Counted from the first letter of the stretch, positions 7,326 through 15,180 are shown. The stretch: DNA of 31,784 bases from RHKX01 sp035759925 (GCA_035759925.1 DASTTY010000048.1:1-31784); one strand, 5' to 3'. Notes: generated by a model from the sequence alone, not told the origin. Translations and numbers: made by a program.

Positions 7326-8516
7326 TCAGCCCAGCGGCCGCTCGGTGGGTGGGTGTTCCTCGACCTTCGCCTCGTCGGAGGCGAGGAAGTCGGAGATCAC
7401 GGCGAGCGAGAGGATCCCGGCGGTCGCGCCGCGGGCATCGACCACCGGCGCGTAGTGGGTCTGCGACTGCAGCAGGTCCGACAGCGCATCACGGAGGACG
7501 TCGTCGCGGTCGAGCAGCGGGTCGGGCGAGATGTCAGGCCGTTGCGGAACCCTCCCGGCGGCGAGATCGCGCTCCGACAGCCAGCCGAGCGGCTTGCGCT
7601 CGCCGTCGACCAGCAGCGCCCATGGGACCTCTGCGCTCTCGAGCTTCGCCCGGACCTCGGCCGTGTCCTGTCCGGCGAACGCCAGCGGCGCCTCCCATAG
7701 GTCGATGTCGGAGACCCGCATCAGCGCGAGGCGCTTCAGCGCCCGGTCGGCGCCGACGAAGTCCTCGACGAAGTCGTCGGCCGGCGCCATCAGGAGCTCC
7801 GCCGGAGTCGCGTACTGGGCCAGGTGCCCGCCCTCGCGGAGGACCGCGATCCGATCGCCCATCTTGATCGCCTCGTCGATGTCGTGGGTGACGAAGAGGA
7901 CGGTCTTGCGGATCTCCGCCTGAAGGCGAAGGAACTCGTTTTGGATCCGCTCGCGGTTGATCGGGTCGATCGCGCCGAACGGCTCGTCCATCAGCATCAC
8001 CGGCGGGTCGGCCGCGAGCGCCCGGGCGACGCCGACGCGCTGCTGCTGACCGCCGGAGAGCTGGGCGGGGTAGCGGTCGGCGACGTCGGCGGGCAGCGAG
8101 ATCAGCTCGAGCAGCTCGGCGACGCGGGCGGCGGTCCGTTCGCGGCTCCAGCCGAGCAGCGAGGGGACGGTGGTGATGTTCTCGGCGATCGTCCGGTGCG
8201 GGAACAGGCCGATCTGCTGGATCACGTAGCCCATCTCTCGCCGCAGCTGCGCCGGCGATCGCGCGGTCACCGAGCTGCCGCCGATCTCGATGTCGCCGGA
8301 GGTGATCTCGACGGTGCGGTTGACCATCCGCATCGCCGTGGTCTTGCCACAGCCGGAGGGGCCGACGAGGACGCAGATCTCGCCGGCCTGGACCTCGAGG
8401 CTGAGGTCGCTGACGGCGTCCGCTTCGGCGCCGCGGTAGCGCTTGGTGACGTGGCGGAACGCAACCGAAGCGGCCGCGTGTCCTTCCCCGGTCTCTGCAG
8501 CCCCTCGCCCGGTCAA
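7326..8516 (-). CDS. Quaternary-amine ABC transporter ATP-binding protein with tandem CBS domains
   Basis: Energises the importer. 396 residues. ABC domain: Walker A GPSGCGKT (52-59), Q-loop YVIQQIGLFP, signature LSGGQQQ (153-159), Walker B VMLMDEP (173-179), and the switch His in FVTHDIDEA. Residues about 255-385 form two CBS repeats, as in OpuCA, OpuAA and EgtV-type ATPases, where they act as a regulatory module. The only start compatible with a full ABC domain is TTG at 8516, 13 nt after the egtD stop; no ATG or GTG is available upstream of Walker A. Co-orientation and the tiny gap place it in one unit with egtD. Confidence 0.92.
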   Translation of the reverse strand: MTGRGAAETGEGHAAASVAFRHVTKRYRGAEADAVSDLSLEVQAGEICVLVGPSGCGKTTAMRMVNRTVEITSGDIEIGGSSVTARSPAQLRREMGYVIQQIGLFPHRTIAENITTVPSLLGWSRERTAARVAELLELISLPADVADRYPAQLSGGQQQRVGVARALAADPPVMLMDEPFGAIDPINRERIQNEFLRLQAEIRKTVLFVTHDIDEAIKMGDRIAVLREGGHLAQYATPAELLMAPADDFVEDFVGADRALKRLALMRVSDIDLWEAPLAFAGQDTAEVRAKLESAEVPWALLVDGERKPLGWLSERDLAAGRVPQRPDISPDPLLDRDDVLRDALSDLLQSQTHYAPVVDARGATAGILSLAVISDFLASDEAKVEEHPPTERPLG

Positions 8517-8529
8517 CGCGAAGCGGACA

Positions 8530-9510
8530 CTACAGCCGCCGGGCGAGGCTGAGGGCGTACATCCCGTCCCGGTCGGTCCACCAGTCGGTCAGCCCGAGCC
8601 CGACGTCGGCATAGCTCGACTCGATCCGCTCGCGCGTGAACTTGGTCGAGATCTCGGTCCGCATCTCCTCGTTGCGGGAGAAGTGAACCCGCATGTCGAT
8701 CGCGCGGAGGTCGACGAACTGCTCGGCGAGAGCGCGGAGGCGGATGTCGATCCACTCGTTGTCCGGATCCCAGAAGGCGACGTGCTCGAACCCGCCGAGG
8801 TCGAAGTCGGCGTCGAGCTCGCGGTTGAGGACGTTGAGCACGTTCTTGTTGAACTCGGCGGTGACGCCGGCGGCGTCGTTGTAGGCGGCCTCGAGGCAGG
8901 CGCGGTCCTTGACGAGGTCGGTGCCGAGCAGGAAGCGGTCGCCGGGATACATCAGCGTCGCGATCCGGGCCAGGAACGAGCGGCGCGGCGCCGGGCGGAA
9001 GTTGCCGATGGTGCCGCCGAGGAACGCGATCAGGGCTCCCTCGGGTCGCGGGGTCCGCTCGAGATGGGTCTCGTAGTCGCAGACGATCCCCTCGATCGCG
9101 AGTCCCGGGTACTCGTCGACCAGCTCGGCGGCGACCCGGCGGGTGATGCCCTCGGCGATGTCGACGGGTACGAACCGCTCGAGCTTCCCGGCGTCGCGCA
9201 TCGCGTCGAGCAGGACGCGGCTCTTCGTCGCTGCTCCGGAACCGAGCTCGATCAGCGTCCGCGGCTTCGCCGCCGCGACGATCGCGGCCGCCCGCGCGTC
9301 GAGGATCTCGCGCTCGCAGCGCGTCGGGTAGTACTCGGGCTGCTCGGTGATCCGCTCGAACAGCTCCGAACCGCGCTCGTCGTAGAAGTACTTCGGCGGC
9401 AGCTCCTTGAACGGGCTCGACAGGCCCTCGCGGACGACCTCGGTGATCCCGGCGAGAACGCCGCCCTCGGGCAGGTCGACCGCGATCTCGACTGCTGCCT
9501 TGCCACTCAT
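8530..9510 (-). CDS. egtD: L-histidine N-alpha-methyltransferase (ergothioneine biosynthesis)
   Basis: Trimethylates the alpha-amino group of histidine with SAM to give hercynine. 326 residues, near the usual length. The N-terminal signature PPKYFYDERGSELFERI and QPEYYPTRCEREIL is clear. The SAM motif is ELGSGAATKS (88-97), followed by LGGTIGN (164-170) and AYNDAAGVTAEFNKN (209-223). MRTEIS near residue 287 matches the conserved substrate-recognition Glu region. ATG at 9510 begins one base after the egtB stop. Its neighbours egtB upstream and a betaine importer downstream strengthen the call. Confidence 0.96.
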   Translation of the reverse strand: MSGKAAVEIAVDLPEGGVLAGITEVVREGLSSPFKELPPKYFYDERGSELFERITEQPEYYPTRCEREILDARAAAIVAAAKPRTLIELGSGAATKSRVLLDAMRDAGKLERFVPVDIAEGITRRVAAELVDEYPGLAIEGIVCDYETHLERTPRPEGALIAFLGGTIGNFRPAPRRSFLARIATLMYPGDRFLLGTDLVKDRACLEAAYNDAAGVTAEFNKNVLNVLNRELDADFDLGGFEHVAFWDPDNEWIDIRLRALAEQFVDLRAIDMRVHFSRNEEMRTEISTKFTRERIESSYADVGLGLTDWWTDRDGMYALSLARRL

Positions 9511-9511
9511 C

Positions 9512-10714
9512 TCAGCCGTCCTCCGCGCAGCGGATCCCGGCGAAGATCTGGCGCCGCTCCGGCAAGTCCCAGTTCCGGAAGCTGGTCCGAACGACGTCGC
9601 GCCGGGTCGCCCAGGAGCCGCCCCGGAGCACCGGGTGGCCGCCGCCGAAGAAGACCTCGGAGTACTCGCGGTAGGGGAAGGCCTGAAAGCCCGGGTAGCC
9701 GGTCAGCTCGGAGCCGGTCCATTCCCAGACGTCGCCGAGCATCCCGAGGGCGTCACAGGCGGAGGCACCGGCGGGATCGGGCGGGCGCGTCCCGAACCGG
9801 TCGTGATCGAGATTGGCAGCGGCCGGATCGGAGCCGGCGGCGGCGATCTCCCACTCGATCTCGGTCGGCAGTCGCTTGCCGGCCCAGGACGCGAAGGCCG
9901 AGGCCTGGCGATGGTCGACGTGGATCACCGGCGCCAGCGGGTCGAGGGCGGCGCGGCGCCCGAAGCGCGTGTCGATCCAGGTGCCGGCGCCGTCGGGTTC
10001 CCAGAAGAGCGGCGGCTCGGTTCCCGTCGCGGCGACGAACGCCGCGAAGTCGGCGTTCGTGACCGCCAGCCTGTCGATCGAGAACGGCGCGACCTCGACC
10101 TCGTGGCGCGGTCGCTCGTTGTCGTAGGCGAACCCCGACGATGCGGCGCCGACCTCGTGAACGCCGCCGGCGACAGCGACCATCTCCGGGCCGCCGGGAT
10201 CGGGCGCCGCGGCCGGCGGGGCCGCGAGCGGCGGCTCGTAGCCGTCGATCATCTGCAGGAGCTGCAGCATCGTCTCGTTGTGCTGCTGCTCGTGGGCGAT
10301 CAGCATCTCGTAGGCGAAGCCGTCGCGGAGGACCGGGTCGGAGGGATCCTCGAGATCGATCCCTTCGAGCACCTCGAGCGCCCGCTCGCGGACCTCGTCC
10401 ATGTAGGCGCGGAGCTCGGCGCCGCGGAGGATCGGCAGCTCGTTGCGCCCGGCCCGCGGGTTCTCGATCGCGTCGTAGAGCCGGCCGAGGTCGCCGTGCA
10501 GCGGCTCGCGGCGACCGGCGGTCTGGACCAGCCAGAGCTCCTCGAAGTTGGCGATGTGCCCGAGGTCCCAGGCGAGCGGGCTGAGCAGCGGCGAGTAGAC
10601 CGTGTTGAGCTGCTCGTCGTCGAGCTGTTCGACCAGCAGCAGCGTCCGCTCCCGTGCTTCCGCCAGCCGCTCGGCGATCTCCGTCCTATCGGTTGCCTTC
10701 GTAGGCGCCGGGAT
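9512..10714 (-). CDS. egtB: Hercynine sulfoxide synthase EgtB; start codon non-canonical or altered
   Basis: Iron enzyme that joins hercynine to a thiol donor (gamma-glutamylcysteine or cysteine) with O2. The reading frame gives about 400 residues. The N-terminal DinB-like domain contains the three putative iron ligands: His53 in DLGHIANFEE and His141/His145 in HEQQHNETM. The C-terminal FGE-sulfatase-like domain (about 165-400) has AVTNADFAAFV, RLPTEIEWE, DVWEWTGSE and LRGGSW. The first canonical in-frame start, ATG at 10402, would delete residues 1-104 including His53. Upstream of it, back to the in-frame TAA at 10726, there is no ATG, GTG or TTG. The best start is ATC at 10714: it yields PAPTKATDRTEIAERL, a normal-looking N-terminus, and follows TAAGCT by 6 nt as in leaderless genes. 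ATC at 10678 and CTG at 10666 are alternatives. No egtA or egtC is visible here. Confidence 0.9.
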   Translation of the reverse strand: MPAPTKATDRTEIAERLAEARERTLLLVEQLDDEQLNTVYSPLLSPLAWDLGHIANFEELWLVQTAGRREPLHGDLGRLYDAIENPRAGRNELPILRGAELRAYMDEVRERALEVLEGIDLEDPSDPVLRDGFAYEMLIAHEQQHNETMLQLLQMIDGYEPPLAAPPAAAPDPGGPEMVAVAGGVHEVGAASSGFAYDNERPRHEVEVAPFSIDRLAVTNADFAAFVAATGTEPPLFWEPDGAGTWIDTRFGRRAALDPLAPVIHVDHRQASAFASWAGKRLPTEIEWEIAAAGSDPAAANLDHDRFGTRPPDPAGASACDALGMLGDVWEWTGSELTGYPGFQAFPYREYSEVFFGGGHPVLRGGSWATRRDVVRTSFRNWDLPERRQIFAGIRCAEDG

Positions 10715-10720
10715 GAATCC

Positions 10721-10726
10721 AGCTTA
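10721..10726 (-). promoter_or_regulatory. -10-like hexamer TAAGCT before egtB
   Basis: TAAGCT ends 6 nt before the proposed ATC start at 10714. It would give egtB its own leaderless transcript, in addition to readthrough from the upstream gene. The same bases contain the in-frame TAA that limits how far upstream egtB can begin. Confidence 0.35.
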
Positions 10727-10768
10727 GCCGGGCGTCGCGGCGGCCGGTGAAAGTCTCGTGAAAGCCCG

Positions 10769-11674
10769 TCAGGTCCCCATCGCCTCCGGGTGGCTCCAGA
10801 CCTCCTTGCGCCACGGCGGCACCACCGCGAAGCGGTCGCGACTCGTGAAGGCGACCGGCTCGGCGGGGACGAGCAGGATGTCGTCGCCGTGGATCGCACG
10901 GCTGTCGCCGACCGCCGGCGCGGTCGTCCCGGCGTGGCTGCCGGTGCTGACGTGTAGCGCTCCGCTCCACGGCTCCCAGGCGGGCCGTGGCCGCAGCCCG
11001 GTGTCGCTGGCGACGCTGCCGAGCCCGCCACTCGAGCCGTTGTAGCCGTGGTGGGAGCTGGCCCGCGCCGCGACCTCTCCTTCCGCTCCGATCCGGACCT
11101 GCAGCGACTCCCAGTCGTCCTCGTGGAAGCCGCCGAAACGGCCGAGACCCTGCGTCAGGGACTCCGGGTAATAGAACCAGTACTGGAGGTAGAGGTTGCC
11201 CTCGCCACCGGCGCAGTCCGTGTGGTTCATGGCCGCGCCGGGGTCGCGGCAGTCGACGACGTGGGTGAAGGCGACGGGCCGCAGCCCGGTCTGGGTCGCC
11301 TGAACGGCGCCGGGCATGATCGTGTCGGCGCAGCGACGTTCGCGGCAGCGGCGGAAGTCGACCGGAAGCGAGACGAAGTCATCACGTTCGAAGAAGACGT
11401 CGGGCGCGTGGTCGGCGAGGAGCGCGGCGATCTCGGTCCCGTAGGTCGCCTCGATCGCCGAGGCGGGCGGCGCGGCACCGTCGCACGAGCCCCGGTCGAC
11501 CGCGCAGACGAGCGCGTTGAGGACGGTCCGCGCCGGCGCCAGGCCGGGCGGCCGCAGCCCGGTGAGCGCGACGAGCGCGAGTAGCAGCGCCGCGACGATG
11601 AGCAGGGCGCCGACGTACTCGACCGTCGCCTGCCCCCGGCACCCCGGGCCCGCCCGAATGTCCCTCGCCGCCAT
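10769..11674 (-). CDS. Pilin/TadE-like N-terminus fused to a VPS62/NPP1-like extracellular domain
   Basis: 301 residues. The N-terminus has a short basic leader, then GQATVEYVGALLIVAALLLALVAL (residues about 14-37), like TadE/Flp-type pilin-like proteins with the conserved Glu. The remainder is secreted, Cys-rich (about seven Cys), and contains YLQYWFYYPES and GFHEDDWESLQVRI followed by SSHHGYN. That pattern resembles the H-x-D-W-E region of VPS62 and NPP1-like proteins; I hold this resemblance as tentative. No enzymatic activity can be assigned. It lies upstream of egtB on the same strand with a 54-nt gap, but functional linkage is doubtful. Confidence 0.7.
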   Translation of the reverse strand: MAARDIRAGPGCRGQATVEYVGALLIVAALLLALVALTGLRPPGLAPARTVLNALVCAVDRGSCDGAAPPASAIEATYGTEIAALLADHAPDVFFERDDFVSLPVDFRRCRERRCADTIMPGAVQATQTGLRPVAFTHVVDCRDPGAAMNHTDCAGGEGNLYLQYWFYYPESLTQGLGRFGGFHEDDWESLQVRIGAEGEVAARASSHHGYNGSSGGLGSVASDTGLRPRPAWEPWSGALHVSTGSHAGTTAPAVGDSRAIHGDDILLVPAEPVAFTSRDRFAVVPPWRKEVWSHPEAMGT

Positions 11675-11680
11675 GCGCCG

Positions 11681-11686
11681 ACGCTA
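11681..11686 (-). promoter_or_regulatory. -10-like hexamer TAGCGT, leaderless start
   Basis: TAGCGT ends 6 nt before the ATG at 11674, with no Shine-Dalgarno. Would drive the pilin-like gene and possibly the egt/transporter genes behind it. Confidence 0.42.
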
Positions 11687-11786
11687 AGACGGGGCGGCTC
11701 ACGTGTGGCACGAGGGGTGTGCCGAAATCGCCCGGATTCGGGGATATTCAGCGACGGACAGCCGGGTCGCCGTCAGGGAAAGCCGG

Positions 11787-11792
11787 TAGGGT
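11787..11792 (+). promoter_or_regulatory. -10-like hexamer TAGGGT, leaderless start
   Basis: TAGGGT ends 9 nt before the lapA-like ATG at 11802; no Shine-Dalgarno is present in the 9-nt spacer CCGGCCCCG. Confidence 0.42.
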
Positions 11793-11801
11793 CCGGCCCC
11801 G

Positions 11802-12083
11802 ATGGAGAGCCGGACGCATCGCGGTGCCTCGCCGCTTCCCGGCGAGCGACCGAAGAAGGACCGGAGCTGGCGCTTCTACGCCGCGATCGTCGTCGCGGTC
11901 GTCGCGCTCGTCTTCATCGTCCAGAACTCCCAGGAGGTCGAGGTCGACTTCATCGTCGCGACGACGAGCACGCCGCTCTTCTTCGTCCTCATCATCAGCT
12001 TCGCCCTCGGCGCCCTCGCCGGTTGGCTGTGGCCGCACGTCCGCCGCGACCGCCGCCGCCAGCGCGATACCGAGCGCAAGTAG
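11802..12083 (+). CDS. LapA-family (DUF1049) membrane protein
   Basis: 93 residues. A polar N-terminus precedes two hydrophobic helices: FYAAIVVAVVALVFIVQNS (about 25-43) and FFVLIISFALGALAGWLW (about 60-77). An Arg-rich tail ends it. The VQNSQEVEVDFIV stretch between them is the family signature (FxxQNxxxVxVxFL). Members are poorly characterised; in Proteobacteria LapA works with LapB in envelope homeostasis, but no such partner is here. Single-gene unit. Confidence 0.85.
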   Translation: MESRTHRGASPLPGERPKKDRSWRFYAAIVVAVVALVFIVQNSQEVEVDFIVATTSTPLFFVLIISFALGALAGWLWPHVRRDRRRQRDTERK

Positions 12084-12127
12084 CAGCCGTCAGGGACTAC
12101 GAGGCGCCGACGCCTTCAACGGCCGGG

Positions 12128-12172
12128 TGAACTGCAGATCGACCACGCCAGAGCAGGGCAATCTGCAGTTCA
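12128..12172. terminator. 12-bp inverted repeat between convergent genes
   Basis: TGAACTGCAGAT (12128-12139) is perfectly repeated in reverse complement at 12161-12172, with a 21-nt spacer. It lies between the ends of the lapA-like gene and pntB, so a bidirectional terminator is the simplest reading. Each arm contains the palindrome CTGCAG, and neither side has a T-run. The rest of the gap, 12084-12251, shows nothing else I recognise. Confidence 0.5.
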
Positions 12173-12251
12173 GCGGGCCGCTGAGCTGCCCCGGGGAGGC
12201 AATCCGCAAGCAGGCCGATGACGTCGGCCCCAGAGTCTCCCGGGCCGCCCG

Positions 12252-13664
12252 TCAGAGCTTGGTGATCTCCGAGGCGACCTCTTGCGCCGCCTTCTTGGCG
12301 TCGTCGAAGAGCATCGCGGTCTTGTCGAGATAGAAGAGGTCGTTGTCGATCCCGGCGAAGCCGGGACTCAGCGAGCGCTTGACGACGATCACCTGCTTGG
12401 CCTCGGAGACCTCGATGATCGGCATTCCCGCGATCGGGCTGTCGGGATCGTCCTTGGCCGCCGGATTGGTGACGTCGTTGGCGCCGATCACGACGGCGAC
12501 GTCGGTCCGCGGCATGTCGGGGTTGATGTCCTCCATCTCGACGAGCTTCTCGTAGGGGACGTCGGCCTCGGCGAGCAGCACGTTCATGTGGCCGGGCATC
12601 CGGCCGGCGACCGGATGGATCGCGTAGCGGACCTCGACGCCGCGCTTCCCGAGCTCGTCGGCCATCTCCTTGACGGCGTGCTGCGCCTGGGCGACGGCGA
12701 GGCCGTAGCCGGGGACGATCACGACCGAGTCGGCGTAGGCGAGAGCGATCGCGGCGTCCTGGGCGCCGATCGAGCGATGCGGACGCTCCTCGGTGGTGCC
12801 GCCGCCACCAGACGGGGCGCCACCGAAGCCGGCGAAGAGGATGTTCGGGACGGAGCGGTTCATCGCCGTCGCCATCTCCATCGTCAGGATCGTTCCCGAG
12901 GAGCCGACGATCGTGCCGGCGACGATCAGCGCGACGTTGTCGAGCGCGAAGCCGGCCGCCGCCGCGGACAGGCCGGTGAGCGCGTTCAGGAGCGAGATCA
13001 CGACCGGCATGTCGGCGCCGCCGATCGGCAGGACGACGAGGTTGCCGAGCAGCGCGGCGGCGACGAGGATGAGGATGAAGAGGGCCTGCGAGGGATCGTC
13101 GTTGTGGTTGATGCCGAGGACGATGCAGATCACGACGATCGCGGCGAGCAGCACCGCGTTGATCACCTGCTGGCCGGGGACCGCGAGCGGACGGGTCGGG
13201 ATCAGGTCCTGAAGCTTGGCGAAGGCGATGTTCGACCCCCAGAAGGAAACCGAGCCGATCACCGCGGCGAGGAGGATCGGGACGAACGACTCGAGCGGGA
13301 AGTCGGTGCCGGCGCCGTGGCGGAACTCCGACCAGGCGATCAGCGCGACTGCGCCGCCGCCGACGCCGTTGTAGAGCGCGACCATCTGCGGCATCTGGGT
13401 CATCTGGACCCGGATCGAGGCGACGACCCCGACCGCGCCGCCGACCAGGAGCCCACCGACGATCACGCCCCAGTTGCCGATCCCGTCGAGGAGCAGGGTC
13501 GTGATGACCGCGACGGCCATGCCGACGGCGGCGATCAGGTTGCCGCGCTTCGCCGTCGTCGGCGACGTCCCCTGCTTGATCCCGACGATGAACAGCGAGA
13601 ACGCGAGGACGTAGAGCAGCGTCGACAGATCGCCGCCCGGCTCGAGCACTGCGGTCAGCGGCAT
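12252..13664 (-). CDS. pntB: NAD(P) transhydrogenase subunit beta
   Basis: 470 residues. Membrane domain II forms the N-terminal 270 or so residues, with many helices and the stretch GGADMPVVISLLNALTG. The NADP(H)-binding domain III is C-terminal, with VPGYGLAVAQAQHAVKEM (the G-x-G-x-x-A/V motif), HPVAGRMPGHMNVLLAEA, DVAVVIGANDVTNPAA and VVVKRSLSPGFAGI. It completes the proton-translocating channel and carries out hydride transfer from NADH to NADP+. It begins 7 nt after pntAB ends. Confidence 0.95.
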   Translation of the reverse strand: MPLTAVLEPGGDLSTLLYVLAFSLFIVGIKQGTSPTTAKRGNLIAAVGMAVAVITTLLLDGIGNWGVIVGGLLVGGAVGVVASIRVQMTQMPQMVALYNGVGGGAVALIAWSEFRHGAGTDFPLESFVPILLAAVIGSVSFWGSNIAFAKLQDLIPTRPLAVPGQQVINAVLLAAIVVICIVLGINHNDDPSQALFILILVAAALLGNLVVLPIGGADMPVVISLLNALTGLSAAAAGFALDNVALIVAGTIVGSSGTILTMEMATAMNRSVPNILFAGFGGAPSGGGGTTEERPHRSIGAQDAAIALAYADSVVIVPGYGLAVAQAQHAVKEMADELGKRGVEVRYAIHPVAGRMPGHMNVLLAEADVPYEKLVEMEDINPDMPRTDVAVVIGANDVTNPAAKDDPDSPIAGMPIIEVSEAKQVIVVKRSLSPGFAGIDNDLFYLDKTAMLFDDAKKAAQEVASEITKL

Positions 13665-13671
13665 CGGCGGA

Positions 13672-13980
13672 TCAGCTCCCCTGCTCGTCGTCGGCCGGCT
13701 TCGGGCGCTTGCGGCTGAACATGCCGAGCATCCGGTCGGTGACCATGAAGCCGCCGACGATGTTGATCGTGCCGAACGCGATCGCGATGAACGCCAGCGT
13801 CAGCTCGAGCGCACCGTCGGCGAAGCCGGCGACGATCAGGCCGCCGAGCATGACGATGCCGTGGATCGCGTTCGTCTGCGACATCAGCGGCGTGTGCAGC
13901 GTGGTCGGCACCTTCGAGATCACCTCGAAGCCGACGAACGCGGCGAGGACGAAGATCGTGAACTCGGTCACGAGGTCCAT
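13672..13980 (-). CDS. pntAB: NAD(P) transhydrogenase subunit alpha part 2 (membrane)
   Basis: 102 residues with three hydrophobic helices. FTIFVLAAFVGFEVISKVP and HTPLMSQTNAIHGIVMLGG are diagnostic of the separate membrane part of the alpha subunit. This gives the three-polypeptide transhydrogenase arrangement, unlike the two-subunit enzyme of E. coli. ATG at 13980 lies 3 nt after the pntAA stop. Confidence 0.95.
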   Translation of the reverse strand: MDLVTEFTIFVLAAFVGFEVISKVPTTLHTPLMSQTNAIHGIVMLGGLIVAGFADGALELTLAFIAIAFGTINIVGGFMVTDRMLGMFSRKRPKPADDEQGS

Positions 13981-13983
13981 GGC

Positions 13984-15105
13984 TCAGGCACCCTCCACGA
14001 CGCTCTTGGCCCGCTCGTTCCTGATCTCGCCGTCGTGGGTCAGGCAGGCACCGGCGACGACCTCGTCTTCGAAGTCGAGGTCGAGTCCGCCCTCCTCGGT
14101 GGTGATCAGGCCGATGAAGTTCTCGAGGTTCTTGGCGTAGAGCTGCGACGCGTGGGCGGCCATGTCGCTGGCGAGGTTCAGGGGAGCGATGACCTTGACG
14201 CCGTTCTCGACGACGGTCTCGCCGGCCTTCGACAGCTCGCAGTTGCCACCGCTCTCGCCGGCGAGGTCGATGATCACCGAGCCGGGAGCCATGTTGCGGA
14301 CCCCCTGCGCGGTGATCAGGATCGGCGCCGGCCGGCCCGGGATCAGCGCGGTCGAGATGATCACGTCCTGGCGGCCGGCGTTCTCGGCCAGGGCCTCGCG
14401 GACCCGCTCGTTCTCCTCGTCGGTGAGCGGTCGCGCGTAGCCGCCCTCGTCCTCGGCGTCGGGGATGAAGTCGAGCTCGAGCGGGCGACCGCCCAGCGAC
14501 TTGATCTGCTCCCACGCGGCGCGGCGGATGTCGAAGCCGCTGACGACGGCGCCGAGCCGCTTCGCCGTCGCGATCGCCTGCAGCCCGGCGACGCCGGCGC
14601 CGAGCACCATCACCTTCGCCGGCGAGACGGTGCCGGCGGCGGTGGTCATCATCGGGAAGAACCGGCCGGCCTCGCGGGCGGCGAGCAGCGTCGCGGCGTA
14701 GCCGGCGACGTTGGCCTGCGAGGAGAGCGCGTCCATCGCCTGAGCGCGGGTGATCCGCGGAATCGCCTCGACGGCGAAGGAGGTGACGCCGGCGGCGGCG
14801 AGCGCCTTCGTCGTGTCGGTGGCGGTCAGCGGAGCGAGGAAGCCGATCAGCAGCTTTCCCCTGCCGACCCTGCCGACCTCCTCGACGCTCGGCGGGGAGA
14901 CGTGGAGGACGATGTCGGCGCCCCATGCGTCGCCGATCGTGGCGCCGGCATCGGTGTACTGATCGTCGGGATGGCCCGAGCCCTCGCCGGCGCCGGCCTC
15001 GACGACGACCTCGAGGCCCTTGCCGGTCAGCGATTCGACGGTGTCCGGGATCAGCGCAACTCGCCGCTCCCCCGGACGGGACTCTTTCGGGACGCCTAGC
15101 CTCAT
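13984..15105 (-). CDS. pntAA: NAD(P) transhydrogenase subunit alpha part 1 (NAD-binding)
   Basis: 373 residues, soluble domain I. It starts MRLGVPKESRPGERRVALIP, the alanine dehydrogenase/PNT N-terminal signature. The NAD-binding fold carries VMVLGAGVAGLQAIATAKRLG with GAGVAG, then GFDIR; DVIISTALIPGRPAP follows. First gene of the pnt operon. ATG at 15105 has no clear Shine-Dalgarno and sits 14 nt behind a TATACA hexamer, so the leader may be very short. The complex uses proton motive force to make NADPH. Confidence 0.96.
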   Translation of the reverse strand: MRLGVPKESRPGERRVALIPDTVESLTGKGLEVVVEAGAGEGSGHPDDQYTDAGATIGDAWGADIVLHVSPPSVEEVGRVGRGKLLIGFLAPLTATDTTKALAAAGVTSFAVEAIPRITRAQAMDALSSQANVAGYAATLLAAREAGRFFPMMTTAAGTVSPAKVMVLGAGVAGLQAIATAKRLGAVVSGFDIRRAAWEQIKSLGGRPLELDFIPDAEDEGGYARPLTDEENERVREALAENAGRQDVIISTALIPGRPAPILITAQGVRNMAPGSVIIDLAGESGGNCELSKAGETVVENGVKVIAPLNLASDMAAHASQLYAKNLENFIGLITTEEGGLDLDFEDEVVAGACLTHDGEIRNERAKSVVEGA

Positions 15106-15119
15106 GGACGGGCGGGGAA

Positions 15120-15127
15120 TGTATACA
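15120..15127. promoter_or_regulatory. TGTATACA palindrome in the pntAA/FHA divergent region
   Basis: A perfect 8-bp palindrome and the most AT-rich spot in the 75-nt divergent gap. Read on the minus strand it gives TATACA 14 nt before the pntAA ATG, and on the plus strand TATACA pointing at the FHA gene. It could be a symmetric -10 or an operator; no good -35 is visible on either side. Confidence 0.4.
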
Positions 15128-15166
15128 AGCGCCGCTCCTCGGCGGGCCCTCGTCGAACGGAGCCGT

Positions 15167-15172
15167 TAGCTT
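15167..15172 (+). promoter_or_regulatory. -10-like hexamer TAGCTT, leaderless start
   Basis: TAGCTT ends 8 nt before the FHA-HTH ATG at 15181, with no Shine-Dalgarno in the spacer. Confidence 0.42.
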
Positions 15173-15180
15173 CCGGCGCG

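Noticed and set aside
9512..10402. egtB starting at ATG 10402
   Set aside because: It would remove about 104 conserved residues of the DinB-like domain including a putative iron-binding His.
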